From positions 2,108,001-2,172,000 of the forward strand of contig OZ234494.1 in NCBI GenBank assembly GCA_965153455.1: DNA of 64,000 nt. Direction: 5' to 3'. A program made the position numbers and the translations under genes. Position 1 is the stretch's first letter; every line of letters begins with the position of its first letter. The DNA is from Sphagnum compactum (taxonomy: Eukaryota > Bryophyta > Sphagnopsida > Sphagnales). The notes under the pieces are model-generated. The model ran no database searches and was not told the origin of the DNA. It saw only the letters and a list, made by a program, of their open reading frames with translations. Shown piece by piece: positions 61,505 to 64,000 of the stretch.

Positions 61505-62146
61505 TGGTAGAAATGAAATTTAATCCGTGCATAATTATTTCACACTACTATAACAACATATTTGCATTACAATATGACCACATTCGCAAATTTTGCCCTA
61601 ATTTTAACCACACTTGATTTTGCAGTTCATTAAAACACCAAATTCATGGTCATTTCATATAACCAAAATCTGTAGTTCAAAATACAATGTAGAAAAATCC
61701 CAAGACAAAATTACAATTCAATACATCACATTTTTTATATTCTAAAAAATTTACACAACAATATGGACATGGAAATTGTTGCAAAAGTATGTACCTTTCG
61801 GTTTTATTGTAAAAAATAATAATCCATTCATATTACAACAAAATTCCATGTTATGTGGAAATGAAACCAAATAGCAAAATAAAATATTTGATTTATCCAA
61901 AAACAAAATCTATGGTTTTCTATTACCAAATACCTACAACTCTCCTTACTTCCTCAAAACCATGTGTCCCAAAAACAAATCCTCCTCCTCTTCCCTAGAT
62001 CTTCCCTCTTTGGGTAGTCCCAAGTCACATCATCATGATTCAAAACCAACAAGAATTCAAAATTCAAAACTACAATGCTCCATGAGCAGTCCCTGTCCTA
62101 AATGACCCATTCATCCAAATCATGTAATCATCCTACCCCCTTAACA
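61505..62146 (-). repeat. 5' LTR of the 53.6-62.1 kb element
   Basis: This 642-base copy ends in TTAACA on the plus strand, directly followed by ATTGG, the target duplication. On the element's strand it starts TGTTAA and would supply the promoter. It lies next to the primer-binding site. Confidence 0.92.
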
Positions 62147-62151
62147 ATTGG

Positions 62152-63367
62152 AAGTTTGGCCTATATCATCCATGGGATAAATGAAAGAAAATGAAAAAAG
62201 TTAAGGAAGGCACTACACCATAACTACTAGTAGGACATGCATAGTAAGAATAACTTCTTTGGATGATGCCTGCAACAAAGTGGAAAGTAAATAGGAAGAA
62301 GGCAGAACATCAAAAAAAAGGAGAAAAAAGAATGAATGTATGGAAATAGACCAAAAGATAGATAGAAGGTTAGTAAACATAAATAGAGTGGATGCAGCCA
62401 TAGCCTTGGAGATTGTGAGAGGACTACGACATGTTTCGGCCATGAAACAAATGAACAAAATGAAGAATTGGTTAGTGGAGGAAGATGAGGCATGGGCCAG
62501 GAAGTGAAAAACTTATGTGAATATGTTGGGGGAATACATTGGGGGTAGATTAAAGTGGACTTCGTGGTGGATTTTTTGCATGGCCTGCTAATGAAATATG
62601 CTAATGAAAGATGCTAGATGGGTGGTAGCCATGAGGGGCAAGGAAGTTTACATCAACAAGGAGTGACGATGGAAACCATGAAGCTTCCCCACATTGTAAG
62701 AAACATGTCATTCCTAGATGTCACAATTATTGTCCGTTAAAAAATTAGGCACATGGTGTCACTACTAGCAAAATTTGTCACAAGTGGGTCAACCATGCAC
62801 CAAATGTTGGGACAATATTCACTTTGTGTTGTGCATTGTTGCAAGTTATTCAACTCAAGAATGATTAATCTTATTGTTCCTTTACTATGGTGTTATTTCT
62901 TCAAATGGCAGAAGAGGGAGGCATCATCAATTGGGCTGGGTTGGTTATGTTGGGTTTGCAATAGGATATGTGTAAATGGCTAGAGGGAGCTTAGCCTAAG
63001 GAGTTGGAAATTGCCCAAGTCATGGATGTATTGTTGAGGTGGTGGTTTCCAATGGAGAATGAAGCATTTAGAGGGGAAGGGGACAACATCAAGGAACCAC
63101 AAACTAGCACAAGGGGGGGTTCACTCCTTCACCAAATGTTATAAGCATGAGGAGGGACATGGTACTAGAGCAACTACCATTTCCCCCCAAACACAATGAC
63201 CACATGTGGAATAGTTGACGAAAAAGAAGGCAAGGAAGGAAGGTAAAAAGGTAGCCAACTTTCAACCTAAAACTAGATGATGTTGGTTTACAAGGAAGGG
63301 CAAACGATACTTCCATCTTTTTAAGGGAAAAAGTTCTAGAAAAATGTGAACCTTACGATCCCTACAT
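62152..63367. other. Flank right of the LTR element, no gene established
   Basis: More G-rich on the plus strand than its neighbours, with short frames on both strands and no recognisable motif. It could be old retroelement coding sequence. Confidence 0.4.
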
Positions 63368-64000
63368 TACTACAAAATGTGGGTGTAGTTCACTAGTCCT
63401 TTTTCACTAGGCTAATGAATTCATTGCATCCCCATTAGGTCCAGTTCATTACGACTAATGAATTCACTCAAAATCTTGTGAAATCATTTGATGTACAGAG
63501 TCACCTTTAATCCAAGTGAAATCACTTGACATACAAAGACATCTTTAATCCATTGGCCAACATAAGAAACAGTAGTTCCCAACTACTTACCATCACCTTC
63601 CCCCTTTCTGAATCCTTCAATTACTTTTAGGGGGAGATGGATCTAGTTTAAATTGAGGTGGTACTTTTGGACCCCTATGATTACCTTTAAAACCAAGACA
63701 TGGAGAAAGCAACACAAGTAAGGGGGTAATGCTAGCCACTATTGCCCTTCCCTAAACAATAATGGAAGTATGATTTCCATCAAAGCCACCTATCATGCAT
63801 TTTAGACTATTTTAGAAAAGGTGGTAATGGCGAAGATGGTATTCCCAACCCCCACTATCGTCCCCCAAGGAATAGGTGGCCCTTTTAATACAAAAGGCAC
63901 CTCATCAAAGGAGACCAGGGCCTGGGTAATAGAGATGGCCAACTTGCAAGCTACCTTCAACCAAAAATGGGTAATTTTGGGCATGGTGATAGGGTAGATG
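63368..64000 (+). mobile_element. Possible end of a second CACTA element (runs off window)
   Basis: TACTACAAAATGTGGGTGTAG followed by TTCACT resembles the inverted end of the 57-60 kb CACTA element (AAAATG then AGTTCA), with the first C changed to T. It is followed by repeated TTCACT and AGTGAA motifs to about 63530, as in CACTA subterminal regions. The other end is outside the window. Confidence 0.42.

Larger units (their letters stand above)
53627..62146 (-). mobile_element. LTR retrotransposon, Ty3/gypsy-type, internally deleted
   Basis: Two direct repeats of about 640 bases (53627-54264 and 61505-62146) each begin TGGTA and end TTAACA on the plus strand, so TGTTAA to TACCA on the element's strand. 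Flanks are GTTGG (53622-53626) and ATTGG (62147-62151), a 5-bp target duplication with one mismatch. A primer-binding site and a short purine tract sit at the expected inner borders. The element reads on the minus strand, with its 5' LTR at the right. Only the integrase C-terminal tail of pol is recognisable; gag, protease, RT, RNase H and the integrase core are absent. A CACTA transposon at 57435-59754 interrupts it, so the element alone is about 6.2 kb. Confidence 0.9.

Noticed and set aside
1-64000. CRISPR arrays, tRNA or rRNA genes, organelle insertions
   Set aside because: No regularly spaced short repeats with unique spacers, no convincing cloverleaf with conserved arms, and no recognisable rRNA or organelle gene text were seen on either strand.

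Overview
This window looks like nuclear DNA from a seed plant with a large, repeat-rich genome. A gymnosperm is my best guess, from the gene sparsity, the many old and diverged retroelement fragments, and the style of the Ty3/gypsy and reverse-transcriptase relics. The species cannot be fixed from sequence alone. I could establish one intact cellular gene. Nearly everything else I can name is mobile-element DNA, and most of it is broken.

The gene is an ornithine decarboxylase (ODC) on the minus strand at 10175-12593. It has four coding exons joined by canonical GT-AG introns, and all junctions keep frame, giving a 484-residue protein with every key PLP and catalytic residue present. A CpG-rich, pyrimidine-rich upstream region (about 12594-13840) is probably its leader and promoter. 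ODC makes putrescine from ornithine, the first step of one of the two plant polyamine routes.

Layout, left to right. 1-10 kb: old repeats, including a roughly 2.5 kb foldback structure (1570-4064) with a 31-base poly-C run. 10-14 kb: ODC and its upstream region. 14-36 kb: AT-rich non-coding DNA with foldback elements, MITE-like repeats, a hairpin repeat family with several copies, and diverged tandem modules. 36.3-40.2 kb: a decayed reverse-transcriptase retroelement (minus strand), split by a solo LTR (37281-38085). A second solo LTR of the same family lies inverted at 43004-43821 with a perfect 5-bp target duplication, and a diverged relative is at about 44800-45550. 48.9-49.3 kb: a Ty1/copia fragment. 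50.5-50.8 kb: a MITE with 16-bp perfect inverted ends. 51.2-51.5 kb: a 5'-truncated relative of the 36-40 kb retroelement. 52.2-52.7 kb: a hairpin-rich degenerate array.

53627-62146 is an LTR retrotransposon on the minus strand with both LTRs, a primer-binding site, a short purine tract and a near-perfect target duplication. It lacks gag through the integrase core, keeping only the integrase tail and a decayed 3' accessory reading frame. A 2.3 kb CACTA DNA transposon (57435-59754, 3-bp duplication ATA) is nested in it and carries a 25-bp minisatellite. A possible second CACTA end begins near 63368 and runs off the window.

I found no tRNA, rRNA or CRISPR array and no convincing second cellular gene. 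Repeat assignments rest on reading by eye; no alignments or database searches were run.
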